The notes under the pieces were generated by a model, which was given only the letters and a program-made list of their open reading frames with translations, was not told where the DNA came from and did no database searches. From Luteococcus japonicus (GTDB lineage: Bacteria > Actinomycetota > Actinomycetes > Propionibacteriales > Propionibacteriaceae), in the NCBI RefSeq assembly GCF_003752415.1, contig NZ_RKHG01000001.1, positions 372,001 through 436,000 of the forward strand: a stretch of DNA of 64,000 bases. The letters run 5' to 3'. The position numbers were made by a program, and so were the translations under genes. Positions 27,994 to 37,983 of the stretch are shown here, one piece after another (position 1 is the stretch's first letter; the number at the start of each line of letters is the position of its first letter).

Positions 27994-28686
27994 GTGAGCG
28001 AGAACGACCAAGGCATCGAGAACGAGCCCCAGGAGCAGGCCGAGGTCGTCGACCCCACAGATCCGAAGTGGGACGAGCTCGACGCCCAGGACTGGCGCGA
28101 GGACGGCCCCTTCGACCTCGACGAGGTGGACCTGGATGCCGATGACGTGGACCGTCTGGACTTCGGCAGCCTGATCATGACGCCCTTCGACGAGATGCAG
28201 CTCCAGCTGCAGATCGACGAGGCCACCCAGCAGGTCCAGGCCGCGCTGGTGATGCACGCCAACTCCGCCCTCGAGGTGGCTGTCTTCGGCGCCCCCGCCA
28301 CCAGCTCCATGGCCGGTGACATCCGCCGCGAAATGGTCGAGGTCACCGAGCAGCAGGGCGGTGACGTCCAGCTGGCCGAAGGGCCCTTCGGCACCGAGAT
28401 CCGTCGCGTCATCCCGCTGCAGAATGACGAGGGCGAGACGATGTACCACGTCTCCCGCACGTGGTTCGCGCACGGTCCTCGCTGGCTGGTGCGTGGTGTG
28501 CTGATGGGTGAGGCCGGAATGACCGAGGGAACCGATGGCCCCGCCGCGGTCCTGTATGAGTTCTTCCGCAATCTTGTCGTGCGTCGCGACGAGAGCCCGC
28601 GCGTGCCCGGCGACCTGATCCCGATGACCATCCCCGAGGAGCTGGTCGCCCAGGCTCCCGAGGATGGCGAGGTCCCCGAGCAGTGA
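27994..28686 (+). CDS. DUF3710 family protein
   Basis: A 230-residue acidic protein. GPFDLDEVD, then FGSLIMTP and the block FGTEIRRVIPLQND with GPRWLVRGVLMG identify DUF3710, an actinobacterial family encoded next to dut. GTG 27994 is chosen for family length and the AGGGAAGG upstream. Its stop overlaps the next gene by 4 bp. Function unknown. Confidence 0.9.
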   Translation: MSENDQGIENEPQEQAEVVDPTDPKWDELDAQDWREDGPFDLDEVDLDADDVDRLDFGSLIMTPFDEMQLQLQIDEATQQVQAALVMHANSALEVAVFGAPATSSMAGDIRREMVEVTEQQGGDVQLAEGPFGTEIRRVIPLQNDEGETMYHVSRTWFAHGPRWLVRGVLMGEAGMTEGTDGPAAVLYEFFRNLVVRRDESPRVPGDLIPMTIPEELVAQAPEDGEVPEQ

Positions 28687-29081
28687 GCAGGACTGCCTCC
28701 ACCAGCGCCGAGCGCTCCCGCAGGGGGGCGCTCGGCCGGCTTGTGCGCCGGTTCACCACCACGGAAGGCCAGACCCAGGCCGAGGCGATGCAGGAAGAGG
28801 CCATGAGTGCGGGTTGCGCCAGCCTCTCGCACTGCCGGATGCGCGAGCAGGTGCGGGTGCGTGGCGTCATCTCGCAGGTGACGCTGAATCCGCGCGGTGT
28901 GAACCGCTGGTTGGAGGCCATCCTCGACGACGGCTCGGGGGAGGTCACCCTGATCTGGATGGGCCGACGGATCGTGCGCGGCATCGAACCCGGCCGCAAG
29001 TTGGAGGTGGAGGGACGCCTGACCCTCTTCGAGGGCAGGCCCACCATCTACAACCCGAAGTATTCCCTGCTGAACCTCTGA
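28683..29081 (+). CDS. OB-fold nucleic-acid-binding protein
   Basis: A 132-residue protein. After a basic N-terminus comes an OB-fold-like domain (VRVRGVISQVTLNPRG, ILDDGSGEVTLIWMGRRIV, LEVEGRLTLFEGRPTIYNPKY). It starts with GTG 28683 inside the DUF3710 stop. Single-strand nucleic-acid binding is inferred from the fold; partners are unknown. Confidence 0.85.
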   Translation: MSRTASTSAERSRRGALGRLVRRFTTTEGQTQAEAMQEEAMSAGCASLSHCRMREQVRVRGVISQVTLNPRGVNRWLEAILDDGSGEVTLIWMGRRIVRGIEPGRKLEVEGRLTLFEGRPTIYNPKYSLLNL

Positions 29082-29093
29082 ACCCGTCGAAAC

Positions 29094-29765
29094 TCAGCCC
29101 TGGTCGTCTCGGGGCGCGAGCAGCTGCGAGAGTTCGGCCTCGTGCTCCGTGGAGACCACGAAGAGCAGCTCGTCCCCGCCCTCCAGCGCCCCGTCCGGGT
29201 GCGGGGCGACGGCGCGGCCGTCGCGGATGATGGCGACCAGGATGGCGTCGCCGGGGAAGGTGATGGCGCGCAGCATCTCACCGACGCGGGGACTCTCGCC
29301 CGGCAGTGTCATCTCGACCAGGTTGGTGCTTCCCTTGCCGAAGGTGAAGATCCGCACCAGGTCACCGACGCTCACGGCCTCCTCCACCAGTGCCGACATC
29401 AGGCGCGGTGTGGACACCGCCACGTCGACCCCCCAGACCTCGTCGAACATCCACTCATTGCCCGGGTGGTTGACACGCCCGACGGTGCGGGGCACGCCGA
29501 ACTCAGTCTTGGCCAGCAGGGAGTGCACAAGATTGGCCTTGTCATCGCCGGTCGCGGCGATGCACACGTCGCAGGTGTCCAGCCGGGCCTCCTGCAGGGT
29601 GTCCAACTCGCAGGCATCGGCGTGCAGCCACTCCGCCTGCGGCACGGAGTTCGGCTTGATGGCCTTCGGGTCCCTGTCGATCAGCAGCACCTGGTGGCCG
29701 TTGACGATCAGCTCACGGGCGATCGAACGCCCCACATTGCCGGCTCCGGCGATCACGATGCGCAT
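29094..29765 (-). CDS. TrkA-family potassium channel/transport regulator, first copy
   Basis: A 223-residue protein. An N-terminal Rossmann (RCK-N) domain with GAGNVGRSIA and the acidic LLIDRD is followed by an RCK-C domain (about 140-215). It is encoded with a second TrkA protein and opposite an APC permease. Actinobacterial genomes commonly carry such CeoB/CeoC pairs. It likely senses NAD(H) or c-di-AMP and gates a K+ or related transporter. Confidence 0.9.
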   Translation of the reverse strand: MRIVIAGAGNVGRSIARELIVNGHQVLLIDRDPKAIKPNSVPQAEWLHADACELDTLQEARLDTCDVCIAATGDDKANLVHSLLAKTEFGVPRTVGRVNHPGNEWMFDEVWGVDVAVSTPRLMSALVEEAVSVGDLVRIFTFGKGSTNLVEMTLPGESPRVGEMLRAITFPGDAILVAIIRDGRAVAPHPDGALEGGDELLFVVSTEHEAELSQLLAPRDDQG

Positions 29766-29800
29766 GGACTTCTCCTGGATGGTGGGAGTTTGGTGGTGGC

Positions 29801-30463
29801 TCAGTGCCGTTCGGGGGCCTCACCGAGGACCTGTTCGATCTCGTCGGTGCGGTCCAGCTCAATGGCGGCATAGAGCAGGTCACCGTCCTGCAGGACGGTT
29901 TCAGCGGTGGGCACCATGGCGGTGCCGTAGCGCTGGAGGAAGGGCAGGGGGGTGCGCACTGCCTGCTGGATCTCGCCGATGGTGCTGCCGATCCAGCCCT
30001 CGTGCACATGGACCTGCACCAGGCGGGCACTTCCGGACGGATCCCGCCAGACGGGCTCCGACCCCTCCGGCAACAGGCCACGCAGGACCTGGTTTGCGGC
30101 CCAACGGACAGTGGCCACAGTGGGGATGCCCAGGCGCTCGTAGACCTCGGCGCGGCCCTGGTCATAGATGCGGGCGACGACATTGTGCACGCCGAACTCC
30201 TCACGCACCACACGTGCGGCCAGGATGTTGGAGTTGTCGCCGCTGGAGACCGCGGCGAAGCCGTCGGCTCCCCGGATCCCGGCCTTGACCAGCACGTCGC
30301 GGTCGAAACCGACGCCCTTCACGGTGGTCCCACGAAATTCCGGGCCGAGCCGACGGAAGGACTCCGCATTCGTGTCGATGACCGACACGTCGTGGCCTCG
30401 CTTCTCCAGACTCCGGGCCAGGCTGGAGCCCACGCGTCCGCAACCCATGATGACGATCTGCAC
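29801..30463 (-). CDS. TrkA-family transport regulator, second copy
   Basis: A 220-residue protein with GCGRVGSSLA (Rossmann) and SVIDTN, followed by an RCK-C domain. GTG 30463 has GGAGG upstream; the open frame reaches 30814 but overlaps the divergent permease. It is co-directional with the first copy (35-bp gap) and divergent from the APC permease at 30551, so the two regulators and the permease may work together. Confidence 0.9.
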   Translation of the reverse strand: MQIVIMGCGRVGSSLARSLEKRGHDVSVIDTNAESFRRLGPEFRGTTVKGVGFDRDVLVKAGIRGADGFAAVSSGDNSNILAARVVREEFGVHNVVARIYDQGRAEVYERLGIPTVATVRWAANQVLRGLLPEGSEPVWRDPSGSARLVQVHVHEGWIGSTIGEIQQAVRTPLPFLQRYGTAMVPTAETVLQDGDLLYAAIELDRTDEIEQVLGEAPERH

Positions 30464-30550
30464 GCTGATTCCTCCACTTGCCGGGCACGACAGGTGAACG
30501 CTACCGCACCGGCTGCCGGGCGAGGGGCCCGGCTGGACTACAGTCTGGTC

Positions 30551-32554
30551 GTGAGTTTTTCGCATGCGGTCAAGAGACTGCTGGTTGGACGCAAGCTGGC
30601 GAGTACCCAGCTCGGCGAGACCCTGCTTCCCAAGCGCATCGCACTGCCGGTGTTCGCCTCCGACGCCCTCAGCTCGGTGGCCTATGCCCCCGACGAGATC
30701 CTGCTGACCCTGAGCCTGGCCGGAATGGCGGGCTTCGCCTTCAGCTGGCAGATCGGCCTGGTCGTGGCCCTGGTGATGGCCGTCGTCGTGCTGTCCTACC
30801 GCCAGACGGTGCACGCCTACCCCTCCGGTGGCGGTGACTACGAAGTGGCGACGGTGAACATCGGTCCCAGCGCGGGGCTCACCGTCGCCAGCGCCCTGCT
30901 GGTGGACTACGTGCTGACAGTGGCCGTCTCGGTCTCCTCAGGAGTGCAGAATGCCGAGGCCATGCTGCCCTTCCTCCGGGGGCACGAGGGTGTCGTGGCG
31001 GCCGTGGTGATTGCCCTGCTGATGGCGCTCAACCTGCGAGGGGTCCGCGAGTCGGGCACCATCTTCGCCATCCCGACCTACCTCTTCATGGCCGGCATCC
31101 TGGGCATGACAGTCTGGGGCTTCTTCCGGATCCTGGTCCTGGGAACCGACCTCCAGGCGGAGACCGCGTCCTGGAGTGTGCAGAGCACCAGCGAGTACGG
31201 CGCCTTCACCGGATTCCTGATGGTGGCGCTGCTGGCCAGGGCATTCAGCTCCGGCTGTGCGGCGCTGACCGGTGTCGAGGCCATCAGCAATGGAGTCCCG
31301 TCCTTCAAGCAGCCCAAGAGCCGCAATGCGGCCACCACGCTCGCCATGCTGGGCATCATCGCCATCACGATGTTGCTGGGCATCATCGCGCTGGCCAACC
31401 GCATCGGCGTCAAACTGATCGACCCCCAGGGCGGTTCCCACTATGTGACGCCCACCGGGGAGCACGTGACCACGGCCGGGCGCACCGTCGTCGGCCAGCT
31501 GGCGCGCGCGGTCTTCTTCGACAGCTTCCCGCTCGGTTTCTACTTCATCGTGACGGTCACCATGGTGATCCTCTTCCTGGCGGCCAACACCGCCTTCAAC
31601 GGCTTCCCGACGCTCGGGTCGATCCTGGCCCGCGATGGCTACCTGCCGCGTCAGCTGCACACGCGTGGAGACCGGCTGGCCTACTCCAACGGCATCATCT
31701 CGCTGGCCCTTGCGGCCATCGGCCTGGTGCTGGTCTTCAACGGCTCCGTGACGGCCCTGATCCAGCTCTATGTGGTGGGCGTCTTCGTCAGCTTCACCAT
31801 CAGCCAGTTCGGGATGCTGCGCCACTGGACACGGCATCTGCGCACAGAGACCGATCCGGAGGTGCGACGCCACATGCAGCGTTCGCGGGTCATCAATGCG
31901 GTGGGCCTGACCCTGACCGGCATCGTGCTCGTCGTGGTGCTGCTCAGCAAGTTCATGCATGGTGCCTACCTCGCCATCATCGCGATGGTGGTGGTCTTCT
32001 CGATGATGAAGTCCATCCGGCGCCACTACGACAAGGTCGCCAAGGAAGTGGCACTTGCGGGCGATGCGGACCGGGTCCTGCCCAGCCGGGTCCGGGCGGT
32101 GATCTTCGTCGGCGCCGTGAACAAGCCCCTGATGCGCGCGTTGAACTTCGCCCGGGCCACCCAGCCGTCGCACATGGATGCGGTGACGGTGGCCGTGGAC
32201 GACGACGAGTCGCGTGAGCTCGTGGAGGCATGGGAGGCGGAGAACATCGACGTGCCGCTGAAGGTGATCGCCTCGCCCTTCCGTGAGGTGACCGGGCCCT
32301 TCGTCGAGTACGTGAAGCGGCTGCGCACGGACAATCCGCGCGACGTGGTGTGCGTCTACATCCCCGAGGTGGTGGTGGGGCACTGGTGGGAGCATCTGCT
32401 GCACAACCAGACGGCACTGGTGGTGCGCACCCGGCTGCACTTCATGCCCGGCGTGATGGTGACCAGCGTTCCCTATCAGCTGCGTTCCTCGGTGGATGCC
32501 GACGAGAAGTATGCGCACGACGACCCGACTGCGTGGCGGATGGTGGGCAAGTGA
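30551..32554 (+). CDS. APC-family amino-acid/potassium permease with cytoplasmic C-terminal domain
   Basis: A 667-residue protein. About 12 transmembrane helices (residues 35-480) with the APC start DALSSVAYAPDEIL, then a soluble C-terminal domain of about 170 residues (RVRAVIFVGAVNKP...). This architecture is found in large APC permeases next to TrkA genes. The substrate is unproven; a K+ or amino-acid role is inferred from the neighbours. GTG 30551 is chosen because the frame upstream is antisense to trkA. Confidence 0.87.
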   Translation: MSFSHAVKRLLVGRKLASTQLGETLLPKRIALPVFASDALSSVAYAPDEILLTLSLAGMAGFAFSWQIGLVVALVMAVVVLSYRQTVHAYPSGGGDYEVATVNIGPSAGLTVASALLVDYVLTVAVSVSSGVQNAEAMLPFLRGHEGVVAAVVIALLMALNLRGVRESGTIFAIPTYLFMAGILGMTVWGFFRILVLGTDLQAETASWSVQSTSEYGAFTGFLMVALLARAFSSGCAALTGVEAISNGVPSFKQPKSRNAATTLAMLGIIAITMLLGIIALANRIGVKLIDPQGGSHYVTPTGEHVTTAGRTVVGQLARAVFFDSFPLGFYFIVTVTMVILFLAANTAFNGFPTLGSILARDGYLPRQLHTRGDRLAYSNGIISLALAAIGLVLVFNGSVTALIQLYVVGVFVSFTISQFGMLRHWTRHLRTETDPEVRRHMQRSRVINAVGLTLTGIVLVVVLLSKFMHGAYLAIIAMVVVFSMMKSIRRHYDKVAKEVALAGDADRVLPSRVRAVIFVGAVNKPLMRALNFARATQPSHMDAVTVAVDDDESRELVEAWEAENIDVPLKVIASPFREVTGPFVEYVKRLRTDNPRDVVCVYIPEVVVGHWWEHLLHNQTALVVRTRLHFMPGVMVTSVPYQLRSSVDADEKYAHDDPTAWRMVGK

Positions 32555-32637
32555 TGACCGAGCACTCCGCCCCGATGACCGAGTCCTGCGCCCCGATGAC
32601 CGAGCCCTGCACCCCGACGACCGAGCTTGTCGAGGTC
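32554..32637 (+). repeat. Four 21-bp repeats at the start of the methyltransferase gene
   Basis: ATGACCGAG recurs at 32554, 32575 and 32596, with ACGACCGAG at 32617, encoding the heptads MTEHSAP, MTESCAP, MTEPCTP and TTELVEV. The first three copies each supply an alternative ATG start. The last merges into a GAGCTTGTCGAG mini-repeat. Confidence 0.9.
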
Positions 32638-33792
32638 GAGGTGGGCCCCGTCGCGCACGGTGGTCACTGCGTGGCTCGGCACGACGGGCGCGTCATCTTC
32701 GTTCGCCATGCCCTGCCCGGTGAACGGGTACTGGTGCGGATCACCGACGAGTCCCACAAGCGCTTCTGGCGCGGCGATGTCGTTGAGGTACTGCAGGCCT
32801 CGCCCGATCGGGTCGACCCGCCATGTCCGGTGGCCGGGCCGGGTGGATGCGGAGGCTGTGACTTCCAGCACGTCAGTGCGCAGGGGCAGCGCCGGTTGAA
32901 GGCCGAGGTGGTGCGCGAACAGCTCGATCACCTGGCCGGCATCGCCTGGGAGCCCTTGGTGGAGGCCGTGGAGCCACTGACCGGATGGCGGACCCGCACC
33001 CGCTTCGCCGTCGACCGTCCCGGTGACGACGAGGGCGGGTCGCAGGTTCCCGTGGTGGGCATGCGTGCGCACCGTTCGCACGATCTGGTCTCCCTGCCGG
33101 AGCAGGGCTGTCTGATCGCGGCGCCCGGAACCCCTTCTCCACAGCAGCTGGAGGAGGTGGCGGCCCAGGGCTCGTCCGACGAGATCCGCGTCGTGGTCCC
33201 CGCCCGAGGCAAGCCGGTCACCATCACCACCCGGGAGCAGGGCGCCGAACTGGTCCAGGAGCTGTGCGGCGGCCACGGCTATCGGGTGCGTGCCGACGGC
33301 TTCTGGCAGGTCCATCCGCGTGCGGCGGAGATTCTCGTGGGCGCCGCGATGGAGATGCTGCAGCCGGTGGCCGGGGAGAGCGCCCTGGACCTCTACTGCG
33401 GGGTGGGCCTGTTCGCGGGCGCGCTGGCGGACCAGGGGCTGGACGTGATGGGCGTCGAACAGGTGGACCGGGCGGTCCGGTTGGCCCGTCGCAATGTCCC
33501 GAAGGCACGCTTCATCTCCGCACCCCTGGCGAAGGCGCTGCGAAAGCTGCCGCCCGCGGTGGACGTGATCGTGCTGGACCCGCCCCGCACCGGGGCCGGA
33601 GCCCAGGTGGTCGGCCACCTGGCCGGGCTCGGGGCGCGAGCCATCGCCTATGTGGGCTGTGATCCGGCAGCCCTGGCCCGGGACCTCAGGACCTTCGGCG
33701 AACACGGCTACAGTGCGGAGGCAATCCGGGCCTTCGACCTGTTCCCGATGACCCATCACGTGGAGTGCGTGGCCCTCCTGGTCAAGGCTTGA
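32554..33792 (+). CDS. Class I SAM-dependent RNA methyltransferase, TRAM domain, RumA/TrmA type
   Basis: A 412-residue protein. An N-terminal TRAM domain (VEVGPVAHGGHCVARHDGRV) and an Fe-S cysteine set (C-P-V...GGCGGCDFQ) precede the SAM-binding DLYCGVGLFAGALA and the catalytic VLDPPRTGAG and YVGCDPAALARDL blocks of uracil-5-methyltransferases. The target (rRNA or tRNA) is not decidable. It starts at ATG 32554, overlapping the permease stop by one base. The first 28 codons are four 21-bp repeats. Confidence 0.9.
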   Translation: MTEHSAPMTESCAPMTEPCTPTTELVEVEVGPVAHGGHCVARHDGRVIFVRHALPGERVLVRITDESHKRFWRGDVVEVLQASPDRVDPPCPVAGPGGCGGCDFQHVSAQGQRRLKAEVVREQLDHLAGIAWEPLVEAVEPLTGWRTRTRFAVDRPGDDEGGSQVPVVGMRAHRSHDLVSLPEQGCLIAAPGTPSPQQLEEVAAQGSSDEIRVVVPARGKPVTITTREQGAELVQELCGGHGYRVRADGFWQVHPRAAEILVGAAMEMLQPVAGESALDLYCGVGLFAGALADQGLDVMGVEQVDRAVRLARRNVPKARFISAPLAKALRKLPPAVDVIVLDPPRTGAGAQVVGHLAGLGARAIAYVGCDPAALARDLRTFGEHGYSAEAIRAFDLFPMTHHVECVALLVKA

Positions 33793-33815
33793 TCCCGGCG
33801 GAGGAGAATGGAGCC

Positions 33816-34004
33816 GTGCCCAAGTCCACCGCGAAGTGTCCGATGCGTCCCGGCGACCCGTGCAGCCTGTGCCAGCCCGGTGCCGATGGTCCGCACAACT
33901 GCGGGCTGGTCTACCTGGTGATGGATGACCCGGACCTGAGGGAGGCCTGGAACCAGAACCGCAAGGAACTGCGCCGCAAGGCGCAGGCCGAGAAGCACGC
34001 CTAG
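33816..34004 (+). CDS. Small conserved four-cysteine protein
   Basis: A 62-residue protein. Text KCPMRPGDPCSLCQPGADGPHNCGLVY has four cysteines in a zinc-ribbon-like spacing, followed by a helical tail rich in R, K and E. I recall similar small actinobacterial proteins grouped as DUF6767, with low certainty. GTG 33816 has GGAGGAG 9 bp upstream. It follows the methyltransferase by 23 bp. Confidence 0.7.
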   Translation: MPKSTAKCPMRPGDPCSLCQPGADGPHNCGLVYLVMDDPDLREAWNQNRKELRRKAQAEKHA

Positions 34005-34131
34005 TCACACCCCATTTTGGCAAGGATTTCGGCACGTTATTAGGCGGTCCATGCGGTGGCAGGTGGGGGCGCGATATAGCAGACTGGCCTCGGAATCGAC
34101 GTTTCGTCGTGCAGCCTCGACGAACGTGATA

Positions 34132-34145
34132 TCTTGACATCAAGA
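34132..34145. promoter_or_regulatory. Inverted repeat TCTTGA-CA-TCAAGA upstream of aconitase
   Basis: Perfect 6-bp arms, 45 bp before the aconitase start in a 185-bp intergenic region. It overlaps TTGACA, which resembles a -35 hexamer, but no good -10 lies 16-18 bp downstream. It is a likely operator of a TCA-cycle regulator, which is inference. Confidence 0.5.
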
Positions 34146-34189
34146 GACTTTGGCGCAGTCGCCAGAGCAGCCCGAATCAGGAGTGATGC

Positions 34190-36865
34190 ATGAGCGTCAA
34201 CAGCTTTGGGGCCAAGAGCACCCTTGAGGTGAACGGCCAGTCCTACGAGATCTTCCGCGTCGACGCTGTCGAGGGGCACGAGAAGCTGCCCTACAGCCTC
34301 AAGGTTCTGCTGGAGAACCTGCTGCGCACCGAGGATGGTGCCAACATCACCGCCGAGGACATCAAGGCCCTCGCGGCCGGCGCTCCCACCGGCGAGCCCG
34401 ACCAGGAGATCCAGTTCACGCCTGCCCGCGTGATCATGCAGGACTTCACCGGCGTGGCCTGCGTCGTCGACCTGGCCACCATGCGCCAGGCCGTCGCGGA
34501 CCTGGGTGGCGACGCCGACAAGGTCAACCCGCTGGCTCCCGCCGAGCTGGTCATCGACCACTCGGTCATCGCCGAGTACTTCGGCACCGCTGACGCGCTG
34601 CAGCTGAACACCGACGTCGAGTACCAGCGCAACCTCGAGCGCTACAAGCTGCTGCGCTGGGCGCAGGGCGCCTTCGACGAGTTCAAGGTCGTCCCCCCGG
34701 GCACCGGCATCGTGCACCAGGTCAACATCGAGAACCTGGCCCGCGTGATCTTCCCGCGCACCGTCGACGGTGTGCTGCAGGCCTACCCCGACAGCTGCGT
34801 CGGCACGGACTCGCACACCACCATGGTCAACGGCCTGGGTGTGGTGGGCTGGGGTGTCGGTGGCATCGAGGCCGAGGCTGCCATGCTCGGCCAGCCGATC
34901 AGCATGCTGATCCCCAAGGTCGTCGGCTTCAAGCTGTCCGGCAAGCTCAACGAGGGCGTCACCGCCACCGACATGGTGCTCACCATCACCGAGATGCTGC
35001 GCGAGCACAAGGTCGTCGGCAAGTTCGTCGAGTTCAACGGCCCCGGCGTCTCCGAGGTGCCGCTGGCCAACCGCGCCACCATCGGCAACATGTCGCCCGA
35101 GTACGGCTCGACCATCGCCATCTGGCCGATCGACGAGAAGACCACCGACTACCTGCGCCTGACCGGCCGCGAAGAGGACCAGATCGCCCTCGTCGAGGCC
35201 TACGCCAAGGAGCAGGGCCTGTGGCACGACGCCGCCAAGGAGCCGGTCTACAGCGAGTACATCGAGCTGGACCTGTCCACCGTGGTTCCCTCGATCGCCG
35301 GCCCGAAGCGTCCGCAGGACCGCATCGTGCTCGCCGAGTCGAAGCCCTCCTTCGAGGAGTCCGTCAAGGCCTACACCGCCGATCCGGCCAAGACCGTCCC
35401 GGTCACCCTGGCCGACGGCACGAGCTTCGAGCTGACCAATGGTGCTGTGACCGTCGCCTCGATCACCTCCTGCACCAACACCTCGAACCCCAGCGTCATG
35501 CTGGGCGCCGCCCTGGTGGCCAAGAAGGCCTCGGACCTGGGCCTCAAGCCCAAGCCGTGGGTCAAGACCACCGTCGCCCCTGGATCGCAGGTCGTCACCG
35601 ACTACTACGAGAAGTCCGGCCTGCAGAAGTACCTGGACGAGCTCGGCTTCAACACCGTCGGCTACGGCTGCGTCACCTGCATCGGCAACACCGGCCCGCT
35701 GATCCCCGAGGTCTCCAAGGCGATCAATGACAATGACCTGGCCGTCACCGCCGTGCTCTCGGGCAACCGCAACTTCGAGGGTCGCATCAGCCCCGACGTG
35801 AAGATGAACTACCTGGCCAGCCCGCCACTGGTCATCGTCTACGCGCTCGCCGGCACGATGGACATCGACCTGGCCAAGGACCCGATCGGCCAGGACAAGG
35901 ACGGCAACGACGTCTTCATGAAGGACGTCTGGCCCACCACCGAGGAGATCGAAGAGGTCGTCGGCGGCTCGATCAGCGCCGAGATGTACAAGTCTCGCTA
36001 CGCCGACGTCTTCGCCGGTGACCAGCGCTGGCAGAACCTCGACACCCCCGAGGGCAACCTGTTCGCCTGGGACGAGGCGTCCACCTACATCCGTCGCGCA
36101 CCGTACTTCGACGGCATGCCGGCCGAGCCGACCCCCGTCGAGGACATCACCGGTGGCCGCGTGCTGCTGAAGCTGGGCGACTCGGTCACGACCGACCACA
36201 TCTCCCCGGCCGGTTCCATCAAGGCGGACTCGCCCGCGGGCAAGTACCTCACCGACTACGGCGTGGCGCGTCAGGACTTCAACTCCCTGGGTTCCCGTCG
36301 TGGCAACCACGAGGTGATGATTCGCGGCACCTTCGCGAACATCCGCCTGCGCAACCAGATCGCGCCCGGCACCGAGGGTGGCTTCACCAAGGACTTCACC
36401 CAGGCCGACGCACCCGTGACGACGGTCTACGAGGCCGCGGAGAACTACCAGAAGGCCGGCACCCCGCTGGTCGTCCTGGCCGGCAAGGAATACGGTTCGG
36501 GCTCGTCGCGTGACTGGGCGGCCAAGGGCACCACCCTGCTGGGCGTCAAGGTCGTCATCGCCGAGAGCTACGAGCGGATCCACCGCTCGAACCTGATCGG
36601 CATGGGCGTCATCCCGCTGCAGTTCCCGGAGGGCCAGAATGCCGAGACGCTCGGTCTGGACGGCACCGAGACCTTCGACGTCACGGGTGTCACCGCGCTG
36701 AACGAGGGCGTGACCCCGAAGACCCTGCCCGTGGTGGCCACCAAGACTGACGGCAGCAAGGTCGAGTTCGACGCCGTGCTGCGGATCGACACCCCCGGAG
36801 AGCGTGCCTACTACCTCAACGGCGGCATCCTGCAGTACGTCCTGCGTCAGCTGCTCAAGAAGTGA
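34190..36865 (+). CDS. acnA: Aconitate hydratase A
   Basis: An 891-residue TCA-cycle enzyme that interconverts citrate and isocitrate. [4Fe-4S] ligands are visible in the SCTNTSNP block and in [14 protein letters not shown]-region equivalents and the swivel-domain [15 protein letters not shown] and [13 protein letters not shown] are intact. The size matches the AcnA/IRP1 branch. ATG 34190 has an AGGAG site upstream. It is monocistronic, followed by a terminator. Confidence 0.97.
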   Translation: MSVNSFGAKSTLEVNGQSYEIFRVDAVEGHEKLPYSLKVLLENLLRTEDGANITAEDIKALAAGAPTGEPDQEIQFTPARVIMQDFTGVACVVDLATMRQAVADLGGDADKVNPLAPAELVIDHSVIAEYFGTADALQLNTDVEYQRNLERYKLLRWAQGAFDEFKVVPPGTGIVHQVNIENLARVIFPRTVDGVLQAYPDSCVGTDSHTTMVNGLGVVGWGVGGIEAEAAMLGQPISMLIPKVVGFKLSGKLNEGVTATDMVLTITEMLREHKVVGKFVEFNGPGVSEVPLANRATIGNMSPEYGSTIAIWPIDEKTTDYLRLTGREEDQIALVEAYAKEQGLWHDAAKEPVYSEYIELDLSTVVPSIAGPKRPQDRIVLAESKPSFEESVKAYTADPAKTVPVTLADGTSFELTNGAVTVASITSCTNTSNPSVMLGAALVAKKASDLGLKPKPWVKTTVAPGSQVVTDYYEKSGLQKYLDELGFNTVGYGCVTCIGNTGPLIPEVSKAINDNDLAVTAVLSGNRNFEGRISPDVKMNYLASPPLVIVYALAGTMDIDLAKDPIGQDKDGNDVFMKDVWPTTEEIEEVVGGSISAEMYKSRYADVFAGDQRWQNLDTPEGNLFAWDEASTYIRRAPYFDGMPAEPTPVEDITGGRVLLKLGDSVTTDHISPAGSIKADSPAGKYLTDYGVARQDFNSLGSRRGNHEVMIRGTFANIRLRNQIAPGTEGGFTKDFTQADAPVTTVYEAAENYQKAGTPLVVLAGKEYGSGSSRDWAAKGTTLLGVKVVIAESYERIHRSNLIGMGVIPLQFPEGQNAETLGLDGTETFDVTGVTALNEGVTPKTLPVVATKTDGSKVEFDAVLRIDTPGERAYYLNGGILQYVLRQLLKK

Positions 36866-36902
36866 TCGACGCCCTCCCAAGGGCAGATCCAACCGGCTCG
36901 GA

Positions 36903-36943
36903 CCGCGTCTTCCGCACGGAAGGCGCGGCCCGTCCGCGTTTTC
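36903..36943 (+). terminator. Intrinsic terminator after acnA
   Basis: CCGCGTCTTCCG, loop CA, CGGAAGGCGCGG (12 bp with one G-T pair), with a short TTTT run about 10 bases downstream. Confidence 0.6.
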
Positions 36944-37037
36944 GCTGACAACGAATCCAGGACTGGTGTGGACCGGGATGCCGCTACCTTCGAGTCAGCT
37001 TCCCGGCACTTGGCCGGGACCCACCGCAGGAGATCAC

Positions 37038-37862
37038 GTGAACACTCGCAGCACCAAGTTCCTCGCCCTGTCCGCCGTCACCCTGATGGCGATGAGCGCA
37101 TGCTCCAGCAAGGAGAGTGCCACCCCGGCGGCATCCCCGAGTTCCTCCTCGTCCGCCGCCGGCAATGCCGCAAACAGCGAGGCCAGCACCTCGCCGGAGG
37201 CCACCGCGGCGGCCTCGTCGGAGACGAGCAGCACCGAGGGCTCCGGTGGTGCCGCCGCGAAGAGCTACACCGATGCCCAGTTGGCTGCGATGCTGAAGGG
37301 CGCCAAGGCCAAGGGCATCGCACTGGAGCCTGCTCCCGCCTCGCTGACCAATCAGCTGAAGAAGACCGACGCCACCCAGCAGATCGTCAAGGCCATGCAG
37401 CAGGCCACGGTCAACCCGGCGGAGTGCAAGACGGCCAGTCTGGAGGCGGCCAAGCTGGCTCCGGTCGGAACCTCGGTGGCGGTCTCCGGTGCGGAGAAGC
37501 TGCCGCTGGTGGTGCTGCGCAGCCTCAAGTCCTCCGATGACGCGGTGAAGCTGATGGAGGCCCAGAAGAAGACCTCCAAGGCGTGCAAGAGCTACTCCAT
37601 GACCATGACGGCGCAGGGCAAGAAGATCTCGATGAAGGCCGTCACCAAGGACCTCAAGCTGGACTCGGCCACCTCGCAGGACGAGTCCGGGCAGCTCACC
37701 ACCCTGACCATGGACGGACAGACGATGCTCACGACGACGGCCTTCGGCCACGTGGACAATGTGTTGATCCAGGTCACGAGCCTGAGCAAGACGCCGGTCA
37801 GCGAGAGCGACCTGTCCACCATTCTGGAGGACGTCGCGAAGGCGGTCGACGCGAAGAAGTGA
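37038..37862 (+). CDS. Secreted lipoprotein, unknown function
   Basis: A 274-residue protein. The signal peptide ends in a lipobox (text LMAMSAC, C22), followed by a 50-residue Ser/Ala/Thr-rich linker and a soluble domain I do not recognise, with two cysteines (PAECKTA, SKACKSY) that may pair. GTG 37038 has AGGAG upstream. It stands alone between acnA and the SOS-controlled gene, ending at a strong hairpin. Confidence 0.8.
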   Translation: MNTRSTKFLALSAVTLMAMSACSSKESATPAASPSSSSSAAGNAANSEASTSPEATAAASSETSSTEGSGGAAAKSYTDAQLAAMLKGAKAKGIALEPAPASLTNQLKKTDATQQIVKAMQQATVNPAECKTASLEAAKLAPVGTSVAVSGAEKLPLVVLRSLKSSDDAVKLMEAQKKTSKACKSYSMTMTAQGKKISMKAVTKDLKLDSATSQDESGQLTTLTMDGQTMLTTTAFGHVDNVLIQVTSLSKTPVSESDLSTILEDVAKAVDAKK

Positions 37863-37882
37863 CCGTCGCCTGATCCACCCCT

Positions 37883-37915
37883 CGAACCCCCGCGCAGACC
37901 AGGCGCGGGGGTTCG
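37883..37915. terminator. Strong hairpin after the lipoprotein gene
   Basis: A perfect 13-bp stem (37883-37895 with 37903-37915) around a 7-nt loop. There is no T-run on the plus strand. Confidence 0.75.
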
Positions 37916-37983
37916 AACATCCTGTCGAAAAAATTGTCAGAGGCGCCCGGCAGCATCTTCCTCGAGGGGCTCACGGTGCAGGC

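Noticed and set aside
34040-36892. 950-codon open frame antisense to aconitase
   Set aside because: It mirrors acnA codon bias in high-GC DNA. There is no family character, and acnA is complete on the other strand.
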